64,000 nt of DNA from Trichuris trichiura (lineage: Eukaryota > Nematoda > Enoplea > Trichinellida > Trichuridae), in NCBI GenBank assembly GCA_037903355.1, contig JBAJFE010000004.1, forward strand, positions 4,014,001 through 4,078,000. The letters are read 5' to 3'. The notes beneath the pieces were generated by a model. That model had not been told where the DNA came from. It searched no databases and was given only the letters and a program-made list of their open reading frames with translations. Position numbers and translations under genes: made by a program. Of this stretch, positions 1-13,000 are shown one piece after another. The stretch's first letter is position 1. Each line of letters starts with the position of its first letter.

Positions 1-468
1 TGTCAAGAGTTTCAGCTTCGTCTGTAATGCCTCTCTATTTTTTGTATTTCTTTTCTTTTTCTTATTTCTTGATCATAGGTGCACCGCTTGCTTTGTGCTG
101 CTGTATTTTTCTAATGCCTGTGACTATTTTTATTATCCCTTGTAGATTAATTAAATCTGCTTTCCAACGTTTAAATTGCAACTTGGTTCTGAACCTGAGA
201 ATCCCTTCGTAACCTTTCATACTAAATGCTGATAACAAAGCAGGGTAAGCCTGAGAAGCTCTATCATCAATAAAGTGATACTAGAAGTGAAGCGGTAACA
301 TCCATAGCTGCAATACAAGAAATATTCTACGTTAACAATTATACAGAGTCTTTAGCTTCAGTTTTTTGCTAAGGTTTTCATACTTAATTCTGTTAAATCG
401 TCCATTAAATTTTTTTCGGTTTTCACTTCTTCTTTATCGGAATTTTAATTCGTAAAACGTTTTCTCGC

Positions 469-1070
469 TTTATTACGGATCTCCTGTTTTCTATGAGAAA
501 CTTTTCTTTTCAAAGCTTTCGGCCCGACCCTTGGGCCGTCATCAGCGCAAACGAAGAAACCAAAAAGATTCACAAAGCTTCTCTTCGCCTTCATGAGGAC
601 TGGCTGGTAAGGAGTTCTTCCGTATTGCCAGCGAACGTGATTTCCTGTCGAATCGACCCAAAAAAAAGAAAAGAAAAAATAAGAAAGAAAATCATGAGAA
701 ATGGAGTAGACAGTTTTAATTGTTTAAACCTAATCTACAACGACTGTTTCCTCGATTTCTCTCTGATTTTATGTGACGCTTTCACTGCGAATGGCTGCGT
801 AAAAGCTGCTCTAAAGTAACACCGGCCACGTGGAGTCACTCTTGATAAGTCAAGGACCCACCCGACAGGAAACCACCTCGGCTGGCAATACGGAGGAGCT
901 TCTCACCAGTCAATCCTGGTGAAGGCAATGAAACGTTTTGTGAATTTTTTATTTGTTTGCTTGTTTGCGCTGAAGACGGCCCAAGGATGGAGCCAGAAGC
1001 TGCGCAAGAAACGTTTCTGATAAAGAAAAATGGGAGATCCCTAATAAAAAGAAAATCTTTATATTAAGTG
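469..1070. mobile_element. Foldback MITE, copy 1, in or beside the MOCS1 gene
   Basis: The two halves are inverted relatives of each other: the left half carries TTATTACGGATCTCCTG and 'cttgggccgtcatcagcgc', and the right half carries their complements ('gcgctgaagacggcccaagg' and 'gggagatccctaataaa'). The middle has matching inverted segments ('attgccagcgaacg' against 'ctggctggcaatacgg'). No protein is supported. Related copies lie at about 11230-11670, 39050-39470 and (half only) 44340-44520, so this is a dispersed non-autonomous family. The superfamily is not identified, because I could not fix a clear target-site duplication. Confidence 0.7.
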
Positions 1071-1155
1071 TTTTTAATCAAAGCTACGAGCAGCTTGAAA
1101 AACTCTAATTTGTCTTCTCATCAAAAGGAGTCCAACCAACGTTTGTTCACCTTAC

Positions 1156-1703
1156 CGACAATATCTGTAAGATCCTTTCGTATTGTTGGTTCACCGCCTG
1201 TTAGTCGAACTTTTGTAACTCCAAGTTTTACAAATAGCGATGTCAGATGGACAATTTCTTCCTTCGATGCCATTTTGTCAGAAGAACAATGCGGAACGCC
1301 TTCCGCCGGCATGCAGTACTGGCCTGAAAAGTGAACGCAGACTACAATCGTTAGCTAATGGTGAACGTGAAAATCCTCAGACAGGAACGGCCAGTGGGCG
1401 ACAACTACAAAAGCAGCTGAACAAAGACAAATATGCGATGTATCCAATTGAGATTCAATCTCACGCTTCCGTTGCAATTTTTTGATACCCAGACAAGCGT
1501 CAAAACTGAACAAATATCTTACATCGAAGGTTGCATTGATCGACAATGGATATGCGCAGATAATTGTGAAAACGACCGAAAGAATCCCGCAGAGTCCAAT
1601 TGGTTGTTTGAGAACTGAACACAGGATCTTCTGTAGCGTGCTGCACAAAGGACCGTTTTTTTACACATATTTCCTGCAACATTTCATGAAAAGGCACGAT
1701 CAT
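1156..1703 (-). CDS. MOCS1: MOCS1 (GTP 3',8-cyclase, MoaA-type radical SAM), two exons of a partial gene
   Basis: MOCS1A/MoaA converts GTP to the precursor of molybdopterin, using S-adenosylmethionine and an iron-sulphur cluster, normally in mitochondria. Two minus-strand exons are visible. Exon A ends at 1523 with the family segment DSFGRFHNYLRIS followed by DQCNLRC, and its donor GTAAGA splits the last Cys codon. Exon B runs 1323-1156 after the acceptor 'cttttcag', and splicing gives CNLRCQYCMP, the CxxxCxxC cluster site. Exon B continues to KVRLTGGEPTIRKDLTDIVG, including the GGEP motif that contacts SAM, and ends at a GTAAGG donor. The start is uncertain: an ATG at 1703 is in frame, but 'tttgtgcag' near 1649 could also be an acceptor. 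The remaining C-terminal exons are not seen in 1-1155 and probably lie outside the window. Confidence 0.88.
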
Positions 1704-1739
1704 TTGACTGGTAAATCTCCATCTTCCGATATCAATTAA

Positions 1740-3201
1740 AAATTACCCTTCCTGCCGAGACTCCGCCTGCGCGCATTGCTTTGCGTATTAAGCGATTTCC
1801 CATATGTTTTCTTGCGTTAACTGCCGCCTGTTGTCGTTTTCTAACATAAACGTTACGCTTTTACAATAGAGGTGCCTTTGTCCTGTACAAACAAACAGTT
1901 CGAAGGGTCTTGATAACGGCGAGTTCAGGCGTGGCAATACAGAATCGATAAGAGAGGATTGAATGGCAGCACTTCAAGTCAGATAAACGAGCGAGCAAAC
2001 ATGATCATGTGTCCACACTTTGGCAAGCGATGATAATGTATTTCTTGAATACTAGCTGATCTGTGACGATTCACCATCGTTCATTCGAAGACTAACCATC
2101 TTCTCCGTTGAAATTTTGATAATAGCGTTCTCAGCATGGTCATTGTTGCTGCTTGATACTGGCAAAAGTGTTTGCGGAAGGGTCATCATCTACGTGTAAT
2201 ATATCGACAGGCGAAAACAACTTCACATCAAAGTTTATCACTTAAAAAATCTCGGCTAACTGCATGAAAATCATTTGGTTACGTTTCCTGATAGATCTGT
2301 GAAGATGTGGAGGTTGGCTTACGTCATCAGGCTTCATATCAATGCGCAGTGCAAACTATTTATGCGCTTTAAAGCTTGAAAGCGCTTTGGGACACGACAG
2401 GTCCCGTAGTCAGCAACGAATCAGAGATAGATAAGTTCTTGTATGCAAGCGCTTCAACTTACAAAGGAATGGTCTTGTTTCCAGAGCCCTAGAAATGATC
2501 TACCGTAACCTACAAATAAAATGCAAGTTCGCTCTTCTTGAAAATTCCTGCCCACTTTGCTGCGTTCCTAAGCTTAAATCTAAATACCAGGCTAGAGTTT
2601 CAGCTTAGGATGAGGAAAAGGCGAAAAGATGGCGGACAAGAAAAGCAGGCAGAGGACGACCATTGCCAGCGTAATCTTTAAAGGCCGTTTTTTTCTGTCA
2701 TCGCTTAAGCTTAAACGCCCTGCATACATAGAGTAATAGAGAATTCCTTCGCCAGTTGCAGCTTAAGGTCGCTTAATCTGTAGCATGTAAGCGACGCTTT
2801 TCAAGTCATCCTAAGGTTTATCGTTTGTCAGTTTGCCAACGGTTGCAAAAACAGTTTGCGGGTTGCCAGCAGGTTATTTGTTTCCAGCATTTATGAATTC
2901 AGTTTCACGAAGTCCCGCAGGCAACCTCCCGCAGGCCTTGAAAAGTAGCTTACTTGCTGCAACAGCGTTGCCGATCCTGCTATTGTCTTACCTATAGGTA
3001 CGCCAGGGTGTAAACATTACTTTTAGGCTCAGGCTGCGGTTCAAGAAGAATAAGATTGCAAGATTTCTTGAAAATAACCTGAGTTTCAGGAATTACGGTA
3101 GGCTCTTTGCGAGTCTCTCGGAGACAAAGCCAAAACTTCGTCCGCTACAGTCGCCATGAGGCTTATAGATACAGTGTTCGTCATAATTTATTCAACTCTA
3201 A
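1740..3201. other. Gene-free stretch between MOCS1 and the NUDT9-like gene
   Basis: No coding segment with family resemblance and no RNA gene is visible. Around 2540-2830 there are scattered 'cctaagctta' and 'gcttaag' words that recur in other repeats of the window, so part of it is probably old repeat sequence. Confidence 0.5.
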
Positions 3202-4522
3202 TTAAAAGTAGAAAGTGGCTAAAATAAGCATTCCAAGGAAGTCACTGACCGATAAACCCACGTAAGCAGTTGGGATAAAAGTGGTAATGCAACTTGCAAT
3301 ATCCATCATCTTGCTTTCAAGATTGTGTTTGTAGAACCGTACCATTTTTTCTGCGAAAATACCAGTTGGTTGCGCAAGCTGGTCAGCCAATTCACTTGGG
3401 TACGTTTTCTGCAAGAAACTTTTCAAGTACTCCTCAATCGTTCCGTTGATAGATAGCCACGTGCAATCGCTGTCTGCTCCATGCCTAATTTTGCGTTTAT
3501 AAATTTCGTCCACAACAGCAAATGAAAACAAGGTGAACCATGAATTGTCCGTGTTGCGAGCGTCCCATACATCAGCAGCGTATATCTATAAAGGAAAAGA
3601 AAGTTTCATTTGAAAAAATATTTAGCTTAAGAGTGATCATAAACGGTTTGCATAATTGCCGCTGACCAGTTCTGTGAGAAGTGAACTTACTGTTCCTGAT
3701 CCGTGGAACAGGCCTACTATTGTGTTCTCTTCACACTGGGTGAATCTCCTATCCATTTCTTCCTTAAACAACGAACCGACCAGATTCGTAGACGGTTTGC
3801 CACCCGGGTAGAACTGCAAGTATGAACATTTCATCTATGCATTCATTCTCTCTTATTTTACCAAAGGCAAAACGAAGTTTCCTGATTTCAAAGCAGCACG
3901 TTCCACAAGTACTTGCTTGTCTCCATTTTCTGTCTTTCTGGAAATAAACTGGCATATTCTATGCTAATGATGGGAGAATGTTTTGAGTTTTAGCCTATCC
4001 TATTTTATGAATTAATTATCAAAAAATACTCATCGTTATTTGTAGGTGGACTAATCCCCAAAGTGTTCGTTTTCAACCCGCATGTTTGCTATCCACACTC
4101 CACGAGTCACTCTATAGGCATGCGTGTAATACATAAAAGATGGGTTTCTCCTTAGTCATCGCTTCTTCTCACGAAGAAAAAAAATCAGGAGAACTGTATT
4201 GAGGGCTTCAAAAATACGAAGGCAGTGAGAAAGTTCGCACCTGTAAACTAGGAATTGTTCATAGTGGTTTGATCCAAGCTGGCGGTTCACTCCACGACCG
4301 CGAATTCCAGTTCTCCCCATAAGGTGCTGGTGTCCCAAGAAACGCTGCTGGTGGCATTTCTTTTAATCCCTCGATTTTTCCTATTGAATATTTAGTGCAG
4401 TGCGTGCCATAGCGCTCATGCCATATGCACGTTGGCGGTTCGTAAGCTTCCATCGATACATTCCATGGTCGGTATTGTTCTGGCACTGGAAGACGGTATG
4501 CCTTAACAGAAGTAAGTCCCAT
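3202..4522 (-). CDS. Divergent NUDT9 / TRPM2-NUDT9H-like ADP-ribose pyrophosphatase gene, possibly broken
   Basis: NUDT9 proteins hydrolyse ADP-ribose; the related domain on TRPM2 binds it. Reading minus-strand exons in order: about 4507-4245 gives YRLPVPEQYRPW...Y-PP and then MGRTGIRGRG with a following NH, matching the family's VP...W...Y.P and GRTGL.GRG..GPNH. Exon 3958-3917 gives QKDRKWRQ. Exon 3813-3691 gives FYPGGKP and LFKEEMDRRF, the Nudix-box position. Exon 3585-3202 gives WDARNTDNSWF, the family's DDPRNTDNAW, and a C-terminal WLSINGTIEEY...LQK. The last three exons join in phase 0. Oddities: the Nudix box lacks the usual REXXEE glutamates, a one-base frame change separates KEMPPAAF from HLMGRTG near 4330-4350, and the exon-1 donor phase does not match exon 2. 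It may be a diverged binding-type protein, a pseudogene, or an assembly indel. The extreme C-terminus is hydrophobic. Confidence 0.72.
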
Positions 4523-4559
4523 TAATTTTTGTTCACTAAGCGAACAATGTCATACTGTT

Positions 4560-7500
4560 ATTTCTTTGTATCTCCAGCGTCGCAAGTTTGTTCAGCAGCT
4601 GGATATGTGAATTCTTCCTGCAACAACGGAATTTGTATTTTGTTGTTCTTGCGTACTGACGGGCTCAAATGTGTTTTCCTCTTCTCAGTACTGTGCGATT
4701 AATATTGCAGCTGAAACCTTGTCTGTGAAGCTTACTTCCAATATTGAATCTTCAGTTTCAAAAGCCAGTATAGTATTGTTGCGTTTGCGTGTGGTAGTAA
4801 AGAAAGAAAGTACTGCTTTATTGACTGGTAAGTTTCCAATCAATCATCTAGATATCACGCTATTAGCCACATAATTATGACAGCTAATGAGCTGAAGTGT
4901 AACTGCGTGGCGTACCTGCTGTCTTCAGTCAGTTTAGTATATCTGATGATATAGCAAATAAATCGTGCGACAAATTACTCAGGTGGATAGGTGGCAAATG
5001 AAATGCATTTTAAAACTTATTAATAATTAGCATGATAATGATTTAGTTCAAGAAATGATCTCCATTGAAATGTATGCATTGTGCCATCAAAAAAGAGTAG
5101 AAAGCGGTTTTTACTTTCCGCATCACTTTCTGTTTCTCTTAACGAGAATGCAACGAGCAGATTTCATTGTACAATGTAGCCCCAATATCAGAGTTACACT
5201 TGGCTTGAGAAATTTTTAATCATTCAGGGCTAATTTATTTGGAGGTTCCATTCTGACTGTCCCACCTAATTGAATTTTTGAATACCGAAAACTTCATAAG
5301 TCTTCCTTAATACAGCCGCAGTCTGCATTTTCAGAAAACAGGTAGATCATACGTAGCAAATGGAGCTTGTGCTTTGCAAACTAGTTTTTACAAAACGGCT
5401 CAAAAATGAACAAACGTGCAACTGCAGTCCAAGGACAAAACTACAACAGTAGCATACAACAAGGTAAGAACGATGTAGCAGCTAATTCGCAAAAGACTAC
5501 AGTGTTCGTGCGCCAGATCCTAAGATGCTGTTGGAATAGCTTATTGGGGGAATTTGTAAACAGTGCTTTTCATAACAGTGAATGTACGTTTCCATGTAGA
5601 TAATTTCTTATAAACTACTTGTCAGGGCAAAAAAATGACACTTCTTTCTCGCTGAAAGTGCCATCCGTAATTCACAACCGCTGAAGACGGGTCTCGGTCG
5701 ACCCGAAAGCTCCGGAGTTACTCAGCACATTAAACGGGAATACTTCCGTAATAAAACATTTACATTATGAAAACATACGCTCCCGTACCAAGAAACCACA
5801 TTTTCAAGAAAGTGCGACTATTTATATTCTGAATGCACCGGACGATTTCCAATAAAGAAGTGCTCAATAGCGAGGAATCAGCAACAAATTATTTGCATAG
5901 GTTGTTCGGGTAGTCCGTTTTGGACTTAAGATAAGAACAGCTGCTCGAACTTAGCATATCGAAAAAAGAAAAAAATTCCGCCCAACTAGCGATGACGCCA
6001 CAGTTTGAACATCATTCGCTCTTTGTGTAACACTATTTTTCTCCTTGAATTCGGATAACGGAAGATTCGAAGGTCAAAATTTCCCTACACTTACGATTGA
6101 TTAACATAATTGGTTTTGCTGCTTTGGTGCTATCTAATGTTTGTGATTACTTTTTTTTATGTTGGAAAATTTGAGCAGACATACCTGAGCTGCATTGGCA
6201 CACCAAAAGCCGCACGTCAACGGCGGCGTTGCTATTATACTACTCCAAACGCAGTCGACCGTTTTCGCTTCTTCCTTGGGCTCACAGCTTCTACGTTGCT
6301 CTTCGTCTTTCAACGCCTTCAGATTACGAATATGTTTATTACGTTTAAGCAGTTACTTCGCACGCAGTCTAAATGCTTTCGCTCATAAATCTCGTGCACG
6401 GTGCTCGCTCTCCTTAGTGAAGTGGGAAAACATGGAACAGACTTTTTAAAAATCACATATTGTTGTGAAGGTGTTCAGTTTCCACGGTTAAATCTGAAAA
6501 ATCGCATGAACGAACATTCGTAAATAGAATTCTGCTTGTTTAGGCTGTCTGCACGACGGTATTCTGTCTGATGTTTCTATATCTTGATGACCTTATCGGA
6601 AATATAACCTGTCGTAATGAGCGTCTAGATCATCCTGCGAAGGCAACAAGCGAACAGTTTAAAAAATTTTTTTCACAGAGCTTTCGGGGTAAGTCTTCTT
6701 CCGTTTAGTATCGATCAGGTTTTTTAAATTGTTCTACCTGTTTGCTCACTGCCTCTCGTGAAAAGTCATACGCTATCATAAATTAAAGATTAAAGGTTTC
6801 TTGGTTTTAAGTACGCGCTGCTTTTTTACCGCTGACTTTTCACAGCTCGTTTCCTCCAGTTTTAGTATCATTACGGAAGTTGAATGTTTTTTGACGTTGC
6901 ATGTGACTGCCAGTTTCCATTCTTTGATTTTGTAGTAGATTTTTGGATTAATAATGCCACGGTTAAGTATTTGTTCTAGACTGTCACCCAAATCAGTAGT
7001 GTCAGGAATCGTAAAAGCTGTTTCAGAAGTCCTCCATTGTTAATACACGTTTTTCGCTAATTCAATGAGTCGGTCTGCTTTCTTTTTCTTGCACGTTTCT
7101 TGAGCCTGAAAATCAAGTAATTTTATTGATTGGGTTTTGAATAATGTTTCCTTCTTTTGTGAGGCTGCGTTGTGCCCTTACTTCATTCTCTGTGTTATTT
7201 TGTTATTCTTTTTCTCAATATGCTTTTGTAGGTTGTGTATGTACCGCGCTTTTCACCTCTTGTTCAGTACAGCTTCATGAAGTTATATGCATGCAATTAA
7301 TTACTGAAATGTTTTGTACTTTACTGCATTCAGCGTTCAACCAATTTAAATTAATAGTAATACAAACCACCTCGTGCCGCAGCATTTCGTTTTACGTATA
7401 TTTCCTAATAACTCCTCATCCTACCCGTTGACAACGCGATAATTAAAGTTCCAGAAGATTCGAGAAACAAAATTTGATTTTGCTTAAAGCAAGACTTAAC

Positions 7501-10085
7501 TTAAGGTATCGTGAGTCCTACTCTGCTGTCACAGAAATATTATGTGTGAAAAATAATTTTCTTTCAGGGTAGGATTAGTGTTGTCGAACTGAATCATTAT
7601 AGACAAGCGGGGCTGCTATTTTGTCAAACTAACTCACATAATACCTATAGTTTAATAGGCGCTAGCAGCCGTAAGGCGTTCGTTATGCATTTGCAAGCAA
7701 TATTCAAGGAAATGAAGTTGACGCCGTTCTGTCGAACCTAACATATTTCTTCGTCACTGTAACAGTCTTACAGTTCAAAGCGATACGTTCTAAGCAAGAC
7801 TCGTACTCTCCAGCTCTGTGTTTGTATTATTATGTTACATCCATAAGGCTGAAAGCAGGCAAAATAATTCAGGTAAATTTTACCTCAGCGGTGAGAATTA
7901 CAGCTGCGATGAAACAGGCAAACCAGTTAAAGTTCATGGTACAAACTGACTTTGCCTGCGAGTTGATCAGCCTTTTTATACTATATTTCACCAATACTAA
8001 ACAAGCAAATGTCCAAGCATTTGTTTAAATCGTTCTTGCTACTTTTAATTTATTCTTTAGATGGTGATTATTTAATCTCATGCGCCACTTACCCACATTT
8101 GAGTTTCCATGAAGTATCAATTGAAGCGTTAGGTGGTTTTTATGTTATCTGCGTACTTTCATGTATTCGCCGTTGCTTAAATGTTTGCTTTTACAGGCGC
8201 CGATCTCTGCTTCTTTTGCTGTAGCTCCTAATTAAGCGTGACTGTAATTGCTGCGTAATTTGTGACTTTGACGTTGGTTAAAAGATACTGAAATACGTGC
8301 GGGGATGACGCGTGATTACTAAACTTTTGTTCGCCTTCTGTTGATGAAATAGAGCTTGGACAAGGCGAGGCTGCAGCGAGAAACCTTTGAATAATATTTA
8401 CTCGCGCTGCAAAAATCTGCTGATTAGAACCTGAGCATCCTTCCGCAAACGCGGTCCTGAGCAGGCTTTAACGGCTGGTGGTTTTAGAAAAAAGATGATA
8501 TTTTTCTAATACCTTTACGTTTAGTTGGAATTAAGCGGCCGCGTGGTTGAGTGTCTTTTAAAATGACGAAAATTAATGCACACGATAATTTAAGCAAAAT
8601 AACGAATAAAGAAACCAGTCATTATGTAAATCCTTCTTTAAATAAGCTATCCGTTTGCAAATATAATTGAAATAATTGAGCTTTTAGTTTATTTCCTATT
8701 GATGGTTTGCCAGCAATCTCATCGCCCAAGTTGCTTCCGATGTTACTTTCTTTTCAGAAATCGCCATTACACTTCATTAAGAAATGTTTAAGGCGTGAAG
8801 CTGACAACATTCAACATGTTTAGTTTTTGTAGTTTCAAGAAGGCTGTTGTCGCGCACTTTCGCTATAGATTTCGTAAGCAAAAAAGTAGCGAACTATGCG
8901 AAGTCGTTTTATCAAATCAGCACTCGTAAGACGTGTTTCAGTAAAGATGTTTATTGAGTTAAGCTGCCACCGCGCCGGGAAGTTATCGTGGCTTTAGCCG
9001 CCTAAGGTACAACTGCTCTTGCTGCAGAAGTAGGGTTGACTTCGTGAGATAACAACAGAAGCAGACGGCAGTGACTCTCCGGAATTTTTGCCGCAACTGG
9101 CGCTGCATTATCTTCTCTCAGTTCAATCATACCGCGCAAAAGCATCATCCTAACTCGAACTTTAGCCTTCAGCGCTTAGTGATCCGTTGTCCTTGGTCTA
9201 CCTTGAAATGTTTGCTCGTCAACGTGTGCACAATTCAGTTATCATTGCTAGTAACGTTCGCCACTTGATGTTCTTTCTTTTGCGTCACCAACAACAAAAG
9301 TTAACTGCTGATACCGTTCACCACGTCAGGTCTTGACCAGCGAAATGCCAAATACTGACACGTTATCGGGTATGACTCGCTTGATAATACTTTTCAAGCG
9401 TTTTGTCTGTTGTTACATCTTCTAAAGCGTTTGAACAGTTGAGAACACTCTATGGTTCCATTACATTAGTCCAATCCAAATGACGTTGGCCAATAGAGAG
9501 AAGGTATCATCAATGCACTTCTTTAGTAAAATGCTTTGTTCCTTTAACGACGCGTCTGTTTCTTTCAGGTCGTTCTACCGCCGCATCAGGGGAGTGTTCT
9601 TCACCTTGTCTTCTCATCTAGGCAGTCATTTAAACCAGCATGGCACTGCTATGCCAGAACACAGTTTTTGTACGTGTATTCACTGTGCATCTCATCCGAT
9701 TGACATCCAAACGGAAACGACGATGCGATTCCAGAACGCATATCGTTATACTTATATTCACTGTACATCTAATCCAATTCATATCATGGGTAACAATTGA
9801 TGCATTCTTTTGAGCCAGTAGCCTGTTTGTAAGCTTGTGCCGCAAGGGTTTCAACAATGGCTCCAGTGCCCTCATCACCAAATATCGTTGGAAGCCAGTC
9901 ATGGCATCATGTCATTAATATTTTCACCTGTTATGGGGCAAAAGAAGACCACGCTGGCAGCAATATCTTTTGTCAAAGGATTCTAAGGACTGCGGTGGTT
10001 TCATATGATTGTAGATAGTGCCCCGTGCGACGAATTACGGAAAACCAGTGTTTCGTGCAGCGCCTGCTGCGTACGCCTCTCCCAC
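4560..10085. other. Long AT-rich interval with no supported gene
   Basis: Open frames here are short (up to about 106 codons) and show no family motif or exon-like borders. A word of about 30 bp at 5685-5715 (gaagacgggtctcggtcgac) recurs inverted at about 30400-30470, so at least one dispersed repeat is present. Around 9660-9790 a short segment is duplicated about 85 bp apart ('ttcactgtgcatctcatccg' against 'ttcactgtacatctaatcca'). I see no tRNA, promoter or exon that I can defend. Confidence 0.45.
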
Positions 10086-10090
10086 CAACC

Positions 10091-13000
10091 GTTAGACGAA
10101 TGAACTAATCGGTAGCCCGCATCGCCAAACGTTAGCGCCAGTTTACAGTGGTAGCACGAATCGAATTCGCCCTACCTGCACATCAAAATTGACATTTTGT
10201 TGCGCTTAAAGCTCTATTTTTATTCTAAAATTTTCGCGGGATTTTTTCGCGCTTAAAGCTCTGTTCAATGTTTTAGTAGCTTGTTGGAACCAGTTGCTTT
10301 TATAGCTTGTACAATTTGTAGCACAATGGTGCTTTTTTTATTTTTTAAAAGCTACCTTTCAGGGGAATAGTTTGTTCAAAAGTCGTTATTAATGATGCGC
10401 AGTTTTCTTCCAAGATTACGGCAGTCAGTTTACTTTGAAAATGTAGCCTATGCCAAAGCGTACGTGAAGTTCCATAGTTTTCACATGAGAAACTACTACG
10501 AAACGTACTGTCTTTACCAAACGTAAAATATGCTTCAGCTCTCATTATTTGGCCTCGCAGCTTGCGGCTCGTCGACCGGCGAGAATTTTATGCAAACTTT
10601 CAGTGCAGTTAAATTCCAGTAAGGCAAATTAATATTATACCCTTTTCTTCCTCATTAGTCGTTTCTGTTAGATGCGCTAGAGTACTGTAGATGGAAGTAA
10701 AATCAAGTTCAGTTAGACCAAGTAAGCGCCTGTTTCTCAAATGAAACTTACTGGTCATCCTAAGCTTACCGCCGCTCAAGTCGAGGGGAGATAATTTCAA
10801 GCTTAAGCTTAGGCTGCCTGGAGTTTCTTGGTACAAGAGAACGTGACTGTTGGTCAACCTTCAGTATTCCGGCGCGTCTAATGGAAAGGTGGGTTAATTT
10901 AGTTTATTTCTTGTTTGTAAACTTAACTTTAATTCTATGTATCACAGACACATGCGGAGAGGGACGCTCAATTTTTAACTTCCCATTCCCATTCTAGTTT
11001 TTTTCGTTGCAATCTTATTTGTAGCATCCAGAGCCCCACACTAGTTCCATTTGATAAATCATAGAGACCTTGAACGTGTACTTTATTGTCTTTAAAGGGA
11101 GTCAGTCCTTCGTGTGTCGCTTTTCGGACTGCTTCTTACTGTTTAATTACTACAGTCCCTTGGATATACCTTTAAGTGAAGTGTGTAATAGCAAGCTGAG
11201 TTTTCCACTTAGTTAATTATTGCAAATAATTGGCAGCTTCTTTTCCCTTTTATTGTGGATTTCCTTTTTCTCATCTGAAAGTTTTCATCAGAGCTCCTAG
11301 CCCCAACCTTGGGCCGCCTTCAGCGCCAACAGCCAAACAAACAGAGATAGAGCTGAAGCTCTCTTTTCCTTTACCAGGATTGGCTGGTGAAGAGCTTTGC
11401 CGTATTACCAGTCGACGTGGTTTGCCGTCGAGTGGATGCTTGGTCATCGAAGTTAACTCCAGCTGGCCACTGTTACTTCAGAGCAGTCTTTGCGCAGTCG
11501 TTCTCAGTTAAGCTCCTCATCAGCCAATCCTGGCGAAGGCAAAGAGAGGTTTTGTGACAGTTTTGTTTGATTGGTTCTCTGCGCTGAAGACGGCCAAAGT
11601 TTCAGACTGAAAACTCCGCAGAAAAATTTATGATGAACAATGGGAAATTTGTAATAAAGAGAAAAACTTTATATTAACTCTAATACCGCTAAAGAGCAAG
11701 TGGAAACCAATTAAACATAATTGACAGCCGTGTCCAGCTACGGCAAGTCAAAACAGTTTTGAATGGAACATACACTACACTATACGCTTCCAGACAGGAA
11801 TATTTACTTTATTTACTACCACAGAAGCTGAAAGGAACAATAGGTTTTTTAGAGTTGCATTCATAAAGGAAGGCCGTTGCGACGTGATGAAGGAACCACT
11901 GGAATACTTTATGAGATAACATGGTTTATTTCTGTCAATGAAACCACAGAAGGTGAATACAAAAAGCGGATTGATAGTGGAAATTTATATCAAAAAGACA
12001 AAACAAAGTAAATGCAGCATGTCAATCTGGAACTCGTGTTCGAGAGGCCATTCTTTATTGGATGAATGGCTGCGTCAGTTCATGGTAACAGCTTCAACAG
12101 GCGTACAACTCTTTGCGTACATGCGTGAACCATGCTTCATCGTACTGCTGCAAGCGTATTCTTGTATGTTAGCAAAGTGCTCTGTTTCCGAGCACTAATA
12201 CTGAAACCGAATCACGTCATCAGCATCAGTATAACCGTCGGATATCATATTTTCAATATCTTCCGAGCACTTCCCATTTTGAAAATCTTATATCATTCAT
12301 ATCCTAAACATTCATTTTATATATCCGTACTGCACACAACCAGTGCTCCCATGGACACAGCACTCTCTTACAGTTATTGCAAATGTAAGAAAGTTTTCTG
12401 CACCCCATCCGTAGACTGCTTTCTCTCCGATTATATGTTCTTAACGAATATCTTCCGTCAGACCAATTTTATTGGGCCATATCATTGATGCGACTTCCAG
12501 CTTGCAGCACTTCGCGTGAAACTTCTCAGTACATATAGTCGACGCATATTATCTGAGCCAGTGTTTCACATATCGCGCTCATCTCACTCTCGGTAAAATG
12601 TCACAAGAGGCTTTGCCAAACCACCACTCTTCACGTTTACAGAGAGAAGAAATGAAGTATGAAACTATGACAGCCAGTCAACACCTTAGTTCAAAGTGTG
12701 TGCAGGTCCTTTGATACTGTTACCTGCGCATCAACTTTGCTTTAACCTTATAAAAATCTTTTGACATGCCATTTGAGGCTGTGCTGATTATTTTTGGCAT
12801 CGTGTGTTCACATGACGAATGATACGCTTAAGAAAATGCAGGCGTGTCATAGATGAGCGTCACGATGATAAACATCATCTTATGCAACAATCGTAACTGT
12901 TTTATTTTTCCCGAAATCTTCAGCACTAATGACGATGCCATTATAGTAGATCGTCACAGCTGCTACCATTTCTGCACGTCTGATCGGCTGCACGGTTGTA

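Noticed and set aside
3637..3834. First read as a histidine acid phosphatase because of LFHGSGTVSSLL resembling the HD loop
   Set aside because: The donor GTAAGT lies inside that peptide, and splicing to 3585 yields WDARNTDNSWF, a NUDT9 hallmark also supported by the upstream GRTGIRGRG.
6110..6449. Two overlapping frames of 84-92 codons
   Set aside because: Composition is that of AT-rich DNA with hydrophobic bias; no motif, no exon borders and no second copy to support translation.
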